DNA from: Marinobacter guineae
Lineage (GTDB): Bacteria > Pseudomonadota > Gammaproteobacteria > Pseudomonadales > Oleiphilaceae
Length of the DNA: 64,000 bases
NCBI RefSeq assembly: GCF_002744735.1
Contig: NZ_KZ319340.1
Span: 1,025,030-1,089,029, forward strand
Direction of reading: 5' to 3'
Shown: one piece after another, positions 1 to 8,990 of the stretch
Layout: each line of letters starts with the position of its first letter
Numbering within the stretch: position 1 is the first letter of the stretch
Translations under genes and position numbers: made by a program
Notes under the pieces: model-generated
The model's database searches: none
What the model saw: only the letters and a program-made list of their open reading frames with translations
What the model was told of the DNA's origin: nothing

Positions 1-1090
1 TTCCCGGGCTCGTGTAGGGGAAGGTGCTTCTGCCGTCTGGCAATAGTTGATACTGATACAACATGCCAGGAACCTGGTTCATCAGCTTGTTCAGGGTTTC
101 GGTATGTTCCTGTTGGTAAACAATATCGGCAACCCATCTTGCCAGCAGAGTGACGAACATTTTGTCGGTTGCCGTGAAGGGGCGGGTACGCGGAGTCGGG
201 GAAGAAAAGTTGATGGTTCCGAAAATCCGGTCATCTACCCAGACTGGCGCAGCCAGATAGCTCTCGAGACCGAACGCCTCATAACACTCATGGCTCCGGT
301 AACTGGATTGCCCCATGTTATCAATGGCAAACACCCTCCCGCTTTTCAGCATCAGGGAGCAATAGGTGCGGTGGAGCGGCAGGGTGGCTCCGTTCTCAAG
401 CGTTCCCTTTAGTTTTGTAACATGCCAGTGAACCGTATACGCATCGCCGGTAATCCGGCTGATAATGCCAGTCTCAACCCCCAGGTAGTCACAGGCTGCT
501 TCTAGTGCGCGAGTCGCCCTCTGGCCTGCATCGCCCTCACTGTCCAGGGCGATTTCGGTCAGCAGGTTCATGGCCTGGTTTCGTTCATCGTAATAATGGC
601 CGAGTTCGCCAAAACCGAACTCACGCTCAACCAGGTCGGCCAGGTCTCTCAGTGTGGTTTTATCGTCATCCGAGAACTGTCTGGACTTGCTATCAATCAC
701 ACACAGGGTACCAACCCGGTATCCATGTCGGTCATGGAGTGGTGCGCCAGCGTAGAAGCGGATATTCGGGCCGCCGGTTACCAGGGGGTTATCAGCAAAG
801 CGTTCATCGTTGAGGGCATTTTCAATAACCAGGGGTTCCTCGCGCAGAATGGCATGGCCGCAAAAAGAAATGTCCCGGGCTGTTTCTGGTGCTTCAAGCC
901 CGTGCCGGGACTTGAACCATTGCCGGTCACGGTCAATGAGTGATACCAACGCAATCGGAATATCGAATGTTCGGGCAGCGAGCCTGGTAAGACGATCAAA
1001 ACGCTCTTCCGGAGGGGTGTCCAGCAGCTTCAGCTCCTCCAGGGCGGTCATCCTGTGGGCCTCGTCTGGCGGAAAATCAGGGCTTTTCAT
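1..1090 (-). CDS. GAF-GAF-PAS signalling protein, C-terminus beyond the window
   Basis: The frame is open from an ATG at 1090 to the window edge, giving 363 codons, so the gene is partial. Residues of about 20-155 form one GAF domain (it contains FCGHAIL and the pair LCVIDS). A second GAF-like domain covers about 165-325. The last visible residues (NQVPGMLYQYQLLPDG) look like the start of a PAS domain. No output domain is visible; in this architecture a kinase, GGDEF or EAL domain usually follows, but that is inference. The start overlaps the end of the histidine kinase gene by 14 bases, so the two are very likely cotranscribed and translationally coupled. The domain reading is fairly sure; the overall function is not. 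Confidence 0.8.
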   Translation of the reverse strand, partial: MKSPDFPPDEAHRMTALEELKLLDTPPEERFDRLTRLAARTFDIPIALVSLIDRDRQWFKSRHGLEAPETARDISFCGHAILREEPLVIENALNDERFADNPLVTGGPNIRFYAGAPLHDRHGYRVGTLCVIDSKSRQFSDDDKTTLRDLADLVEREFGFGELGHYYDERNQAMNLLTEIALDSEGDAGQRATRALEAACDYLGVETGIISRITGDAYTVHWHVTKLKGTLENGATLPLHRTYCSLMLKSGRVFAIDNMGQSSYRSHECYEAFGLESYLAAPVWVDDRIFGTINFSSPTPRTRPFTATDKMFVTLLARWVADIVYQQEHTETLNKLMNQVPGMLYQYQLLPDGRSTFPYTSPG

Positions 1091-2870
1091 GGTCGCCTCC
1101 GGTTTGAGGAATTTTTGTATCGATGGCAGAGAGATCTACCCAGAAATGGGCACCGTTGTGATAGTCGTAGCCGACCTCTCCGTCCATAAGGGCGGCCAGT
1201 TCTCGGGTAATGGCCAGCCCAAGACCGGTTCCCGCTTTGGCCCTTGTGGAGCCTGATTCGGCCTGGGAGAATCGCTGAAACAGCCGGGGCAGGAAACTAT
1301 CCGGAACGCCTGGGCCCTCGTCCGATACCGTTATTCGAACCATCCCGTCCGTGGTTGATTCTGACCAGATGCGGACGGAACCATCCACAGGAGAAAACTT
1401 GATGGCATTGCTGATGAAGTTATCCAGAATTTGCCGGAGTCTGGATGGGTCGGCGCTGACGAATTTTTTTGCGCAGTTCCCCACTTTCAGGCGGACACGG
1501 TAGTGCTTCGCCATCGCCCCGTTGCCATCGCAGGCATCCCTGATTGCTTTCGCAGGATCAACGGTCTCAAGACCGATGGGCATCTGTCCTGCCATGGCTT
1601 TATTGAAATCCAACAGGTCTGATATCAGCCGCTGCAACTGTTCGCTATTCCGGAAAGCAACGTCGACCATCGAGTCAGCTTTATCCGGCAGTTTGCCCGC
1701 TGCGCCCGAACGCAGAAGTTTCAGTGAGCCATTTATTGAGGTCAAAGGAGTGCGCAGCTCATGGCTGACGGTTGAGATAAAATCGTCTTTCATGATGTCC
1801 AGCGCCTCTCGTTCCTTCATAAGCTTGTTAAAGGCGCGGGCTACGTTTCGGACCTCTGGCGGGCCATTGAGAGACAATCGGTTCGCCGCGAAACCCTCCG
1901 TAGCCATTTGCCGTATTCTGAGCGACATTTTTTCCAATGGACGGGTTGTTGCCCGGGCGAGTAGCCAGGCTATGGCTGCCAGTGCCAGAAGAGCCACGGC
2001 ACTGGCGGCAAGGAACTTGTCGAAAGAGGCCCGTGCCGGTTGTGTTGCCTGTTGGTAGGGCACTGCCCTGAGAAACATCCAGCCCACGCGTTCAAGATGT
2101 TGTGTGGCGTAGATCCACTTTTTACCGGAATAATCGGAAACAACGCCGGAGGTCTGGCCGGACAGTGCTGCATCAATAATCAGATTCTCCCCGGGTGGCG
2201 GCAGATCTGGCATTGGATTGGTACCGGAGAGAGTGTCCACCTGCACAAAATGGTTGGTATCAATGACCTTGAACAGGGCATCGGAAGAAACGTCCTCCTG
2301 TTTCGGTATGATCCCGGACTCAGCGAGGTTGATGATCCCGCCGGCGAATCCAAGCAAATCCCCATCGTCACTCTCGATTGGGTAAAGAAAAGAGAGGAGT
2401 GGAAGCCCGGTTGTCCTGCCAATAATCGGCCGGCTGATAACGGGCTCCCGGGTTTTGTAGGCTTCGCGAAAATGCTGCCGGTCAGCGTAGGCGGTCCCTA
2501 TGCGATTGGGCACGTAAATATTCTCGGCGATTGCCACGCTGTTTTCATCGAAGACCAGCAGGCCTGCCCTGAAGTAGTCGGATAAAGCCGGTTGCCGACC
2601 GAGCAGTGCCTCGATGCGATCTTGTGGGAGTCGGTTGTTGCCATCCGTCAGAGTTGCGGCGAAAGCGCCCAGAGCCTGTATGCGCACCTGGAGATCCTGA
2701 TCGACTCGATTGGCGACCGACTCGGCGTCCAGAAGCTGGCGCTGAGTGAGAACGTTTTCAAAATCCCGGATCAGCTCGTTGTAGGCGGTCGCTGAAAGAA
2801 CGACGACGGTTAAAAAACTGGTAAGGACAGCGATCAGCGCAACTCGGCTGCCAATGGAAAGATTCCTCAA
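1077..2870 (-). CDS. Cache-HAMP sensor histidine kinase
   Basis: This is a 597-residue inner membrane sensor kinase. It has a first membrane segment at about 10-28, a periplasmic Cache-type sensing region at about 30-275, a second membrane segment at about 285-304, and HAMP to about 357. A HisKA domain follows with the phospho-acceptor H370 in STVSHELRTPL. The HATPase domain shows the N box (NFISNAIKF), the G1 box (DEGPGVP) and the G2 box (GTGLGLA). It should autophosphorylate and pass phosphate to a receiver. The genes starting at 2975, 4691 and 5829, transcribed divergently, are the obvious candidate partners. The ligand cannot be read from sequence; Cache domains often bind small carboxylates or amino acids. 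Confidence 0.92.
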   Translation of the reverse strand: MRNLSIGSRVALIAVLTSFLTVVVLSATAYNELIRDFENVLTQRQLLDAESVANRVDQDLQVRIQALGAFAATLTDGNNRLPQDRIEALLGRQPALSDYFRAGLLVFDENSVAIAENIYVPNRIGTAYADRQHFREAYKTREPVISRPIIGRTTGLPLLSFLYPIESDDGDLLGFAGGIINLAESGIIPKQEDVSSDALFKVIDTNHFVQVDTLSGTNPMPDLPPPGENLIIDAALSGQTSGVVSDYSGKKWIYATQHLERVGWMFLRAVPYQQATQPARASFDKFLAASAVALLALAAIAWLLARATTRPLEKMSLRIRQMATEGFAANRLSLNGPPEVRNVARAFNKLMKEREALDIMKDDFISTVSHELRTPLTSINGSLKLLRSGAAGKLPDKADSMVDVAFRNSEQLQRLISDLLDFNKAMAGQMPIGLETVDPAKAIRDACDGNGAMAKHYRVRLKVGNCAKKFVSADPSRLRQILDNFISNAIKFSPVDGSVRIWSESTTDGMVRITVSDEGPGVPDSFLPRLFQRFSQAESGSTRAKAGTGLGLAITRELAALMDGEVGYDYHNGAHFWVDLSAIDTKIPQTGGDHEKP

Positions 2871-2974
2871 ATTTAGTCCTTCAGGTCGTAGCCGGAACAG
2901 TTTAAACGTGTTTTCATTACCGAGAGAGTAATAGAGTTTTTGAACGTGGCAAATAGCCTTTCAGGAGTATTGAT

Positions 2975-4663
2975 GTGGCCTTGGAGTCGACAGGCAAGAT
3001 TTCTTCGCGGCTGGAGGTGCTCAGGCAAAGATTTCTTGAGCGGGCCAAAGAAGATATCCAGCAATTGCGAACATTGGCAGAGAAAACCCGGCGTGGCGAG
3101 TTCTCTGCCGATGGATTGTTGTTTTGCTACCAAAGCCTGCACAGGTTGTCCGGTTCTGCTGGCACCTTCGGCCTGCCCGAGCTAGGCGAAGCTGCCAAAG
3201 CCCTGGAGAAACAGCTAAAAGTTCAGGCTGAGGAGCTTGGTGCTCTTGATGATACTGTCGCCCATCCCGTCGATATTCCGGCCGGGTTTGCCGATGGAAT
3301 AGACGCGCTGGCTGAGCTTGTTGAAGTCAAGAGTCAGGCGGTTGAACAGGCTGGCAGCTATACCGAGGAGCCCGCGACCTACAAGGGTAGCCAGGGCATG
3401 CAGGTGAGTGTTCTGCTCGTGGAAAAGGGCGATGAACGCCTTGCGATGCTGGAAAAGGAGATGGCTCCGTATGGCTTCTCTTTCACCAGCGTAAACTGTG
3501 ATGATGCCGGCGCCCTTGGTAACGCACTGGCGGAAGTTCGCGGAGCAGCGGCCATTCTGTGTCGGGAATCCGCTCTTTCAGATGTCATGTCCTTACGTAA
3601 CACGTCTTTTGAGCAAAGCTCTCGTCGTCGGCTGCCAGTCATTTGCCTTGGCAGCGATAATTCTTTCCATAACCGCTATAGAGTGGCCGAGGCTGGAGCG
3701 TTTGCATTCTTCCCGGATCCGGTGGACATACCTGAACTTGCCGAAAGGATTGAGTCGCTGGCCATTGAACGCAGCGCCAATGTGCAGGGGCGCGTGCTGA
3801 TCGTTGAAGACGATGCCGAGCTGGCCGAACACTATTGCCTGGTATTGCAGGCGGCTGGTATTGAGGCACAAGCGGTGTCAGAGCCTCTTCACCTGATGTC
3901 CAATCTTGCAGACTTTGAACCGGACATTGTCCTTATGGACGTTCAGATTGGCGAGTACTCCGGTGTCACTCTCGCCCGCCTGATTCGGTTCGAGCCACGA
4001 TGGTTGAGCCTGCCAATCATCTATCTGTCTTCTGAGGACGATCCTGAGAATCAGCTGGAGGCTTTGTCGAAGGGTGCGGATGAATTCCTGATGAAGCCGG
4101 TCTCGGACAGTTATCTGGTTCGGTCGGTGCGTATTCGTTGCTACCGGGCCCGCCAGCTATCCGAACTGATGAATCGGGACAGTTTGACCGGTCTTCTGAA
4201 ACATTCATTGATCAAGGAAGAGGTCGAAAAAGAGCTAGCAAGATGTCGCAGGAGTGGTGAGCGGTCCTGCGTTGTTATGCTTGATCTCGATCATTTCAAG
4301 ACGGTAAACGATACCTGGGGCCACTCGCAGGGCGATATCGTAATTCGCACTCTGGCCAATCTGCTGAGAAACCGGTTGCGCGAGACTGATATGATCGGTC
4401 GCTACGGCGGCGAGGAATTTCTGGTGGTTTTACCTGAGTGTGATGTTTCTTCGGCGACAGAGCTGATTCGTGGAATAGGTGAGAGCTTTTCTGCACTTTT
4501 TTTCGTGGCGGGAGAGTCCAGTTATCAGGTTACTCTCAGTGCCGGCATTGCCGCGATCAATGACTTCACCAACGGTGAGGATGCCCTGAATGCCGCCGAT
4601 CAGGCGCTTTATGAGCGCAAACGCGGTGGCCGTAAAGGGGTCACTGTTTACTCTTCCAAATAA
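2975..4663 (+). CDS. Hpt - pseudo-receiver - receiver - GGDEF diguanylate cyclase
   Basis: The protein has 562 residues. The start is GTG, chosen because AGGAG at 2963-2967 sits seven bases upstream. An N-terminal Hpt-like domain carries H56 in SLHRLSGSAGTFG. A receiver-like domain at about 122-255 lacks both the acidic pocket and the phospho-acceptor Asp, so it is probably not phosphorylated. A canonical receiver at about 270-390 has VEDD, MDV, the Ser/Thr position and MKP. The C-terminal GGDEF domain has GGEEF at 478-482, and RETD at 469-472 is a correctly spaced product-inhibition I-site. It should make c-di-GMP in response to phosphorylation. It probably forms an operon with the two response regulators downstream. 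Confidence 0.92.
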   Translation: MALESTGKISSRLEVLRQRFLERAKEDIQQLRTLAEKTRRGEFSADGLLFCYQSLHRLSGSAGTFGLPELGEAAKALEKQLKVQAEELGALDDTVAHPVDIPAGFADGIDALAELVEVKSQAVEQAGSYTEEPATYKGSQGMQVSVLLVEKGDERLAMLEKEMAPYGFSFTSVNCDDAGALGNALAEVRGAAAILCRESALSDVMSLRNTSFEQSSRRRLPVICLGSDNSFHNRYRVAEAGAFAFFPDPVDIPELAERIESLAIERSANVQGRVLIVEDDAELAEHYCLVLQAAGIEAQAVSEPLHLMSNLADFEPDIVLMDVQIGEYSGVTLARLIRFEPRWLSLPIIYLSSEDDPENQLEALSKGADEFLMKPVSDSYLVRSVRIRCYRARQLSELMNRDSLTGLLKHSLIKEEVEKELARCRRSGERSCVVMLDLDHFKTVNDTWGHSQGDIVIRTLANLLRNRLRETDMIGRYGGEEFLVVLPECDVSSATELIRGIGESFSALFFVAGESSYQVTLSAGIAAINDFTNGEDALNAADQALYERKRGGRKGVTVYSSK

Positions 4664-4690
4664 TGTCCGTTGTACGTTTAGGGTGGTCAT

Positions 4691-5839
4691 TTGAAAGCGC
4701 TTATTCTTGAAGACGACGATCTCATTGCCGAATTGCTCGAAACTGTTGTTGCGGGCCTGTACTCGGGGGTGTCTGTTGTACTCACAGAGACTTTGGGTGA
4801 AGCGCTCAATCAGGTGAAAAACAGCCGGTTTGACCTGTATATTGCGGATAGAAATCTGCCGGATGGATCGGGTCTGGAACTCGTCAGACAGATACGGGAA
4901 CTGGATCGTGATGTTCCCATTGTCATGGTTTCTGGTCGCTCTGATCGGGAGTCTGTGTTGCAGGCGGCTCATTACGGGATCGACGGTTACATGACCAAAC
5001 CCTTCGATGTGGCGAATCTCCACGAACGGCTTGGAAAACTATTGAAAGTCGATCAAACCTCCGAAGCGCCGGACCTTGAAACATTACTCCGTGATTCACT
5101 GGAAGAAGTGATTCAGTTGCCCTCCGACGTGGATCCTGCGGATATTGTTGAATTGATCGGTCGCGAGGGGGATCTGTCTGCCGCTCAGTTGGCTGAACGC
5201 TGGCGGGAAGAGACGAGTCTGACCGCCCGCTTGCTGGATGTGGCCAACAGCAGCTCTTTCAGGCGTTCCGGCAAGCCCGTAGAAACCCTTAGAGACGCTA
5301 TCGGCTCGCTGGGCGTACCTCTGGCACTGAACCAGGCTTTGGCGCTGTCGCTGGATGTATCCAACAAGCTGCAACATGAGCCGCTCCGCGAGCTTGCCAG
5401 AGCCCACCACGAAGCCGCTTTGCAGGTGGCTAAAGAGGCCCAGCGACTGGCGATCAGGCTGAAAAAACAACCCGTTCTGCTCCAGAAAGCCGGATTACTC
5501 AGCCGCCTGGGAGAGCTCGCTGTTCTCAAGGTACTCAACCAGTATGCTGCAGCCGGAGGTGAGATCGGAGCGGCAGATGCGGAAAAGGTCCTGGAGGACT
5601 GGGCCCAGGCTTATGGAAACCGGCTCAAGGTCCAGTGGCGATTGCCCCTGGGTGTCCGGGAACTGATTGGAGCTGTTCATTTTCTGCCCAACGATTGCAC
5701 TCGTGAGGAACGGCTGATCATGCGTGCTGCTTCTCTGTTGGCATCAGGCGAGCAGGGTTCCGAGCAATGCCGCAGGCTGCTTCGGCGCATTGGTATGGAA
5801 ACCAAGGAAACAGAGGGGGAGAAAGGTAATGGAGAATGA
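4691..5839 (+). CDS. Response regulator with HDOD output domain
   Basis: The protein has 382 residues. The receiver at about 1-120 shows LEDDD, the acceptor Asp in IADRNLP, Ser in MVSGRS and Lys in MTKPF. The C-terminal part (about 135-370) matches the HDOD family, a catalytically dead relative of HD phosphohydrolases. It shows the LTARLLDVANSSSF and LRDAIGSLG stretches typical of that family. HDOD proteins act in signalling and protein-protein contact; no enzyme activity is expected. The start is a TTG 27 bases after the preceding stop, with a weak GGGTGG upstream. Its 3' end overlaps the next receiver gene by 11 bases, so these genes form one transcription unit. Confidence 0.88.
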   Translation: MKALILEDDDLIAELLETVVAGLYSGVSVVLTETLGEALNQVKNSRFDLYIADRNLPDGSGLELVRQIRELDRDVPIVMVSGRSDRESVLQAAHYGIDGYMTKPFDVANLHERLGKLLKVDQTSEAPDLETLLRDSLEEVIQLPSDVDPADIVELIGREGDLSAAQLAERWREETSLTARLLDVANSSSFRRSGKPVETLRDAIGSLGVPLALNQALALSLDVSNKLQHEPLRELARAHHEAALQVAKEAQRLAIRLKKQPVLLQKAGLLSRLGELAVLKVLNQYAAAGGEIGAADAEKVLEDWAQAYGNRLKVQWRLPLGVRELIGAVHFLPNDCTREERLIMRAASLLASGEQGSEQCRRLLRRIGMETKETEGEKGNGE

Positions 5840-6242
5840 GCAGCAAGTTCTGCCCCGGACGATTCTGTATGTTGAGGATGATCCGGATATTCGGGCAGTC
5901 GCGGAAATTGCCCTGGTGGATGTCGGCGGCTTTACAACGGCGATTTGCGAGTCCGGGGCTGAAGCTGTGGAGAGAGCCCCCGGGTTCGAGCCTGAACTGA
6001 TTCTACTCGACGTGATGATGCCGGGAATGGATGGCCCCACGACGATGCAGGCACTCCGAAAGATAGATGGTTTGGAAGCAGTGCCAGTCATCTTTATGAC
6101 TGCCAGGCTTCAGAGATCGGAAATCGAGGAATACCGGGATCTCGGGGCGATCGGCGTGATTCCCAAACCCTTCGACCCCATGACCCTGTCGGAACAGATT
6201 GCCCAGATCCTGACAGATGCGGCAGAGAGCAATTTCCGGTAG
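5829..6242 (+). CDS. Single-domain response regulator
   Basis: This 137-residue receiver has no output domain. It has VEDDPD near the N-terminus, the acceptor Asp in LLDVMMPGMDG, Thr in FMTAR and Lys in IPKPFDP. The ATG at 5829 is preceded by GGAGAAAGG and lies inside the last codons of the HDOD gene, which supports translational coupling. A longer upstream frame exists but would sit wholly inside the HDOD gene. Stand-alone receivers often act as phosphate shuttles or sinks, or bind a target directly. Here the likely phosphodonor is the kinase at 1077-2870 or the Hpt domain at 2975. That link is inferred from position only. Confidence 0.9.
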   Translation: MENEQQVLPRTILYVEDDPDIRAVAEIALVDVGGFTTAICESGAEAVERAPGFEPELILLDVMMPGMDGPTTMQALRKIDGLEAVPVIFMTARLQRSEIEEYRDLGAIGVIPKPFDPMTLSEQIAQILTDAAESNFR

Positions 6243-6282
6243 TCTGGCCGGTCTGAGCTATTGTTTGATGAAAGAGGTAACC

Positions 6283-6603
6283 ATGTCATCCTCCGCGTCC
6301 CGGGACGAACTGAAAGCCAAGCTGAATCTTGAGACCTCACGTATCCACTGGCACGAGTTACAGACCTATTTTGCCCGGGGCCAGGTGGTGAATGTGGCAC
6401 CGGAGCTGGACCTGCTGGACGTTGCCACCGAACTGTCGGCTGACAACAAGAGTCTTTTCGAACGGTGGATGACTGAGGGCAAGGTCGGTGCGGTTACGGC
6501 GGAGACAGGGCAAGCCTGGTACGATCGCAATGCCGAGCTGTGGGCCGTTGTTATCGCGCCCTGGATTCTCGTTCAGGACCGGTCCGGCCATGTTCTGCAC
6601 TGA
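6283..6603 (+). CDS. DUF2288 family protein
   Basis: A 106-residue soluble protein that I recognise as DUF2288. It has the WHELQTYFARG motif near the start, then LDLLDVATELS, and the family-typical end WAVVIAPWILVQDR. The function of the family is not known. The ATG at 6283 is preceded by GAAAGAGG at a suitable distance; a longer frame begins inside the preceding response regulator and is less likely. No signal peptide or membrane segment is visible. It is followed after 12 bases by another small conserved protein. Confidence 0.82.
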   Translation: MSSSASRDELKAKLNLETSRIHWHELQTYFARGQVVNVAPELDLLDVATELSADNKSLFERWMTEGKVGAVTAETGQAWYDRNAELWAVVIAPWILVQDRSGHVLH

Positions 6604-6615
6604 CTGTCCGGCACC

Positions 6616-6987
6616 ATGAAGCTGCATTATTTTCACGGCCGGGGCCCGCTCAGGGACCTGGTGATGCTTCAGGGGGGGCAGCGGATTGAGCTGCACATCC
6701 GGCCGGTGGGCGATGGCCTCTGGGGTCTCGTGGCCCTGGCGGGCCCGGATCAGGGTCGCCCTGATGGCCAGTTCCGCCGGGGCCCCTGGAAAACCCAGGC
6801 CCGCGCCGAATCGGTATTGCGCAGTGTCGCTGGCACCATGATGGGCAAGGGTTACGAGCCCTGCCCCGGCGATTATGCCGTCTGGTCTGTTACTGCCCAA
6901 CGACTGGCTCGAACGATTGGAACGGCTGACGCCGAGCACGCAGGCAAATCTGACGCCGATTCCGACCCGTTCGATCCGCTGGCCTGA
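6616..6987 (+). CDS. Conserved hypothetical protein
   Basis: The protein has 123 residues and no family I can name with confidence. The first 90 residues (start MKLHYFHGRGPLRDL) look like a small mixed alpha/beta domain with a run of predicted strands (IELHIRPVGDGLWGLVAL). The last 25 residues are acidic and low in complexity. There is no signal peptide, membrane segment or metal motif. It starts 12 bases after the DUF2288 gene and ends 29 bases before the LysO-like gene, so the three probably share a transcript. Codon use resembles the neighbours. Confidence 0.65.
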   Translation: MKLHYFHGRGPLRDLVMLQGGQRIELHIRPVGDGLWGLVALAGPDQGRPDGQFRRGPWKTQARAESVLRSVAGTMMGKGYEPCPGDYAVWSVTAQRLARTIGTADAEHAGKSDADSDPFDPLA

Positions 6988-7016
6988 CAACCGTCTTTAC
7001 CCCTCTTGAGGATCCC

Positions 7017-7925
7017 ATGCTGACCGGAGCATTGCTTATTCTGGCACCCCTGTTCCTGGGGTTCGCCCTTTCCCTTGAAAGCCGCAGGATCATGACGGCG
7101 ATCCATTACACCGTCGAGGCCCTGGTCTATTTCATCCTGGCGTTGCTCGGCCTTGGCCTCGGCCAGATGGAGGGGCTGGCGTCTCAGCTTGGTGGCATGG
7201 CTGCTCAGGTGTTGGCGCTGGTGCTGGTCCTGTTTGTCGCCAACATGATTGGCCTGTGGATGTTTCACCGTTGGCAGCCTATGGAACTTGAGCGCCCGGA
7301 AGGGGACATCAGCCCGGGTTACCGCAGGCTGTTCCTTGCCGGTCTGAAACCCTTGCTGGCGGTGACGGCTGGCCTGCTTGCCGGCTATTACCTGTTGCCG
7401 GACATGCCGATGGCGGAACAGGTGGCGACCTGGGCCTTGATGCTGCTGCTGTTTCTTATCGGGCTTCAGTTGCGCAATGCGGGGTTATCGCTGCGCAAAC
7501 TGCTGATGAACCGCCAGGGCCTGGGTATTGCGCTCTCTCTGACCCTCAGTTCGCTGTTGGCCGGAGTCGCACTCATGCCCTGGCTGGGATTGCCCTGGCA
7601 CGACACCCTGGCCCTGGCGTCCGGTTTCGGCTGGTATTCGCTGTCCGGTATCGTGATTGGCGATGCTCTGGGACCGGCCTGGGGGGGTGTTGCTTTCCTG
7701 AACGATGTGCTCCGGGAGATTGTTGCGCTGGCCATTATTCCCCTGCTGATCGCGGGCCGGCCGGCAATGGCAATTGGTTACGGTGGTGCAACAGCCATGG
7801 ATTTTACACTTCCGGTGATCCGCAGCAGTGGTGGCCTGGCCTGCGTGCCGGTGGCCATTGCTTCGGGCTTTCTGCTGTCGTTTCTGTCACCGGTACTGAT
7901 GGGGGTGTTTCTGGCGCTGGGATAA
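7017..7925 (+). CDS. lysO: LysO family (DUF340) amino acid exporter
   Basis: A 302-residue inner membrane protein with about eight to ten hydrophobic segments. The C-terminal half carries the signature of the LysO/YbjE family: GWYSLSGIV, then LNDVLREIVAL, GGATAMDFTLPVI and a final membrane helix. LysO in E. coli exports L-lysine and the toxic analogue thialysine; the same role is inferred here. The substrate could differ in this organism. GAGG lies a few bases before the ATG. Confidence 0.8.
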   Translation: MLTGALLILAPLFLGFALSLESRRIMTAIHYTVEALVYFILALLGLGLGQMEGLASQLGGMAAQVLALVLVLFVANMIGLWMFHRWQPMELERPEGDISPGYRRLFLAGLKPLLAVTAGLLAGYYLLPDMPMAEQVATWALMLLLFLIGLQLRNAGLSLRKLLMNRQGLGIALSLTLSSLLAGVALMPWLGLPWHDTLALASGFGWYSLSGIVIGDALGPAWGGVAFLNDVLREIVALAIIPLLIAGRPAMAIGYGGATAMDFTLPVIRSSGGLACVPVAIASGFLLSFLSPVLMGVFLALG

Positions 7926-8030
7926 ATTGACGCAGTGCAAGGCAAGTTGCGGTTTTACCGATAATATGTCACACAGTAAACTAGTGACTATTGATAAAAG
8001 TTAATTTTCTTCACTTTGCCCGGAAACTCG

Positions 8031-8990
8031 ATGCAGCGCCGTGACTTCCTTGGTTTATCGATAGCCACCGGTCTCTTTGCGACCGGACTGTCCGGTTGCC
8101 GCACATCCGACCCCCTGGTCTTCGGGATCCATCCATGGATTGGGTACGAACCGTTGTATCTGGCCCGGGACTTCGGCTGGCTGCCGGCGTCTGTGGTTCT
8201 GGAGTCCGGGCCGTCCTCCAAGGACTCCATGGCCGGGTTGTTGTCTGGCAAGCTCCATGGCGCAGCGTTAACGCTGGATGAAACCATCCGGGTCTGGTCG
8301 GAAGGTACCGAGGTGGTTGTTGTAGCCGTCGCCGATGTGTCTGCCGGAGCGGATGCGCTGATCACCCGGCCTCATATTACCGAGCTGGCGGAACTTCAGG
8401 GCAAACGGATTGCCGTTGAAGTAAATGGGGTCTCCGGCATCATGTTGCTGAAAATTCTTGAGCTTGCAGGTCTTGCCTGGAGCGACGTCGTCCCGATCGA
8501 TTTGCCTGTCAGCGAGCACGCAGGGGCGTGGTCCCGGGCTGAGGTCGACGCATCGGTCTGTTACGAACCGACCGCGATGAAACTGGAGCGGGAAGGTGGC
8601 GTCCGGCTTTTTGACAGCAGTGATATACCAGAAACCATTTTTGATCTGTTGGTGGTTACCCGGGAAGCAGCGGACGGAAACCCGGATGCCGTTCGGGATA
8701 TGGTCACAGCCCACTTCAGAGGGTTACAGCATCTGGTTCGCAGCATGCATGATGCGGTCTATCGGGTAGCAAACCATCAGGGTATCCGGCCAGAGGATGT
8801 TCAGAGTGCGCTGGCGACCGTGATGCTGCCGGATCTGGCAGCAAACCAGCGTTATCTTTCCGGGGCCGGTCGGGTGGAAATCATGGCCCGCTCTCTGTCG
8901 AAGCTGATGCTCAGAACGGGAATGATCCGGAACGAGCCTGGCTTCCAACGTTTGTGTGATCCCTCTTTTCTCCCCAGGAGTCTGCCTTGA
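8031..8990 (+). CDS. NMT1/THI5-like substrate-binding lipoprotein
   Basis: The protein has 319 residues from the ATG at 8031; an alternative TTG lies five codons upstream. The N-terminus carries an RRDF pair, a hydrophobic stretch and a lipobox ending LSGC, so it is probably a lipidated periplasmic protein. The fold is that of nitrate/sulfonate/pyrimidine-precursor binding proteins (GIHPWIGYEPLYLARDFGWL). No ABC permease or ATPase gene is adjacent. Instead the gene overlaps by four bases (TTGA) a PhnD-PAS-GGDEF gene, which suggests that it senses a ligand rather than imports one. The ligand cannot be named. Confidence 0.85.
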   Translation: MQRRDFLGLSIATGLFATGLSGCRTSDPLVFGIHPWIGYEPLYLARDFGWLPASVVLESGPSSKDSMAGLLSGKLHGAALTLDETIRVWSEGTEVVVVAVADVSAGADALITRPHITELAELQGKRIAVEVNGVSGIMLLKILELAGLAWSDVVPIDLPVSEHAGAWSRAEVDASVCYEPTAMKLEREGGVRLFDSSDIPETIFDLLVVTREAADGNPDAVRDMVTAHFRGLQHLVRSMHDAVYRVANHQGIRPEDVQSALATVMLPDLAANQRYLSGAGRVEIMARSLSKLMLRTGMIRNEPGFQRLCDPSFLPRSLP

